The notes under the pieces were generated by a model. That model ran no database searches. It was not told where the DNA came from and was given only the letters and a program-made list of their open reading frames with translations. From positions 1 through 5,895 of the forward strand of contig CACZOV010000059.1 in the NCBI GenBank assembly GCA_902782915.1: a DNA stretch of 5,895 nucleotides. Reading direction: 5' to 3'. A program made the translations under genes and the position numbers. This DNA comes from an uncultured Erysipelotrichaceae bacterium (GTDB taxonomy: Bacteria > Bacillota_I > Bacilli_A > RF39 > UBA660). This document shows, piece by piece, positions 5,173 to 5,895 of this stretch; positions within the stretch are counted from its first letter, which is position 1, and each line of letters starts with the position of its first letter.

Positions 5173-5895
5173 AGAAAACCAATCCTGTTCCAAGTATCAT
5201 TAATAAAACTGCTCCAACAATTGTTGTTGTACTCATATTTAAGTCAGTTATTGGAACTTCTGTATATCTTGTATTATACATAATTACACTAGTAACATTT
5301 CCATCATTTTTTACTTCAAATGTTATTGTTTCACTACTTAATGCATATCCCTCTGGTGCTATTTCTTCTGTTAATGTATAAGTTCCAACTTTAAGTCCTT
5401 CTACATAATGAGGTTTGCTTCCTGATACCCATGTTTCAACTACATTTCCATTTTCGTCTTTAATTGTTAATGTAGCTCCTGGAAGTTCTTCTTTATTTGT
5501 AATATCCTGTTTACTTATTTTTACTTTTGTTTGTTCATTAAACATAACAACAGTTTCAACTTTTCCATCAGCTTTTAAAGTAAATTTAATTGTTTCACTA
5601 CTTAAAACATATCCATTTGGGGCAATTGTTTCAGTTAATGTATAATTTCCTTCACTTAAACCTTCTATATAATGAGGTTCACTTCCTGATACCCATGATT
5701 CAATTAAATTACCCTTTTCATCACGAATTTCAAGAGTTGCTCCTGGAAGTTCTTCTTTATTTGTAATATCTTGTTTACTTATTTTTACTTTTGTTACTTC
5801 ATGTGTGTTATACATAACAACAGTTTCAACTTTTCCATCAGCTTTTAAAGTAAATTTAATTGTTTCACTACTTAAAACATATCCATTTGGGGCAA
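5153..5895 (-). CDS. SpaA/Cna-B repeat surface protein with C-terminal anchor (N-terminus beyond right edge)
   Basis: The frame is open through the right edge, so the ATG at 5815 is an internal Met of a repeat, not the start. The visible part holds one partial and two complete prealbumin-like units of the SpaA/Cna-B type, about 88-90 residues each. Each has an opening KISKQD strand, LPGATL, a central GNYTLTE or GTYTLTE strand, AP-x-GY, and a closing VMYN or VMFN. Such domains form stalks of Gram-positive pili and adhesins. Many close an internal Lys-Asn isopeptide bond, and here the candidate Lys (in SKQD), Glu (in TLTE) and Asn (after VMY/VMF) are present. After the last unit come VPITDLN, a hydrophobic segment (STTTIVGAVLLMILGTGLVF) and the tail YGKHSH. 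This is the layout of a sortase sorting signal, but without LPXTG. It is likely the substrate of the overlapping downstream sortase. Confidence 0.9.
   Translation of the reverse strand, partial: APNGYVLSSETIKFTLKADGKVETVVMYNTHEVTKVKISKQDITNKEELPGATLEIRDEKGNLIESWVSGSEPHYIEGLSEGNYTLTETIAPNGYVLSSETIKFTLKADGKVETVVMFNEQTKVKISKQDITNKEELPGATLTIKDENGNVVETWVSGSKPHYVEGLKVGTYTLTEEIAPEGYALSSETITFEVKNDGNVTSVIMYNTRYTEVPITDLNMSTTTIVGAVLLMILGTGLVFYGKHSH
5237..5257 (-). other. Non-canonical sorting-signal motif VPITDLN
   Basis: Codons for VPITDLN lie directly before the C-terminal hydrophobic anchor of the SpaA-repeat protein, where LPXTG is expected. A hydrophobic segment and a short weakly basic tail (KHSH) complete the tripartite layout. 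There is no LPXTG-like sequence elsewhere near this C-terminus, so this is the best candidate for the sortase recognition site. The exact cleavage position cannot be given. Confidence 0.55.
5264..5530 (-). repeat. SpaA/Cna-B unit 3 (membrane-proximal)
   Basis: The last repeat, from TKVKISKQD to VIMYNTRY. Its first strand region is nearly identical in DNA to unit 2: 5475-5531 against 5739-5795 match at 56 of 57 bases. The rest has diverged (ENGNVVETW, EGLKVGTYTLTEEIAPEGYA), as is common for the unit next to the anchor. Confidence 0.85.
5531..5794 (-). repeat. SpaA/Cna-B unit 2
   Basis: The complete repeat from TKVKISKQD to VVMFNEQ. Its closing half, 5542-5625, is identical over 84 bases to the visible part of unit 1 at 5812-5895 (offset 270). 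Such exact identity suggests recent duplication or gene conversion. Confidence 0.88.
5795..5895 (-). repeat. SpaA/Cna-B unit 1 (partial, cut by the right edge)
   Basis: Only the closing half is visible, from APNGYVLSSE to VVMYNTHEV. It reads in frame into unit 2, showing that the protein continues to the right. The number of further units cannot be known from this window. Confidence 0.85.

Noticed and set aside
5173..5193. TTG start giving a 231-residue sortase
   Set aside because: No Shine-Dalgarno sequence precedes it, and the extra residues (EQDWFS) do not look like part of a signal anchor. ATG at 5172 fits better.
5415..5645. A 76-codon plus-strand open frame
   Set aside because: It lies antisense inside the SpaA repeats, has no ribosome site, and is explained by the repeat sequence on the minus strand.
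5813..5815. ATG as the start of the surface-protein gene
   Set aside because: The frame stays open to the right edge and encodes the closing half of another SpaA unit, identical in DNA to unit 2. The Met is part of the repeat.

Overview
The window is very AT-rich. Its bacterial expression signals are of Gram-positive type: strong Shine-Dalgarno sites, a TGnTATAAT promoter, U-tract terminators and a glmS ribozyme. It also carries a sortase and a SpaA/Cna-B type surface protein. Tryptophan is encoded by TGG, and all five stop codons visible here are TAA, so the standard code is likely. Together this suggests a low-GC member of Bacillota, possibly one of the Bacilli/RF39-like gut lineages related to Mycoplasmatota. 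The sequence alone does not settle the genus.

Layout from left to right. (1) 1-897, minus: a secreted or anchored protein with tandem cadherin-like beta-sandwich repeats, running off the left edge, with its own promoter at 919-946. (2) 973-2751, minus: glmS, with a rho-independent terminator at 952-974. Its leader (about 2933-2752) holds a well-preserved glmS ribozyme/riboswitch, and a 13-bp hairpin sits directly 5' of the predicted self-cleavage site. (3) 3009-3512, plus: a small multi-pass membrane protein resembling the CmpB/PF06541 family, divergent from glmS and ending in a bidirectional terminator. (4) 3532-5895, minus: an operon reading from the right edge through a repetitive SpaA-domain surface protein (5' part outside the window), an overlapping sortase gene, and a five-helix membrane protein of unknown function.

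How the genes fit together. GlmS makes glucosamine-6-phosphate for peptidoglycan, and its own product should shut it down through the ribozyme. The right-hand operon looks like a self-contained surface display unit: a repetitive stalk protein with a hydrophobic C-terminal anchor, the sortase probably dedicated to it, and an unknown membrane partner. Two features of this unit are unusual. The stalk protein has VPITDLN where LPXTG is expected, and the sortase has the catalytic His and Cys but no Arg after the Cys. These, the hairpin in front of the ribozyme and the uncharacterised membrane protein are the points most worth checking. I see no mobile element, CRISPR array, tRNA or rRNA.
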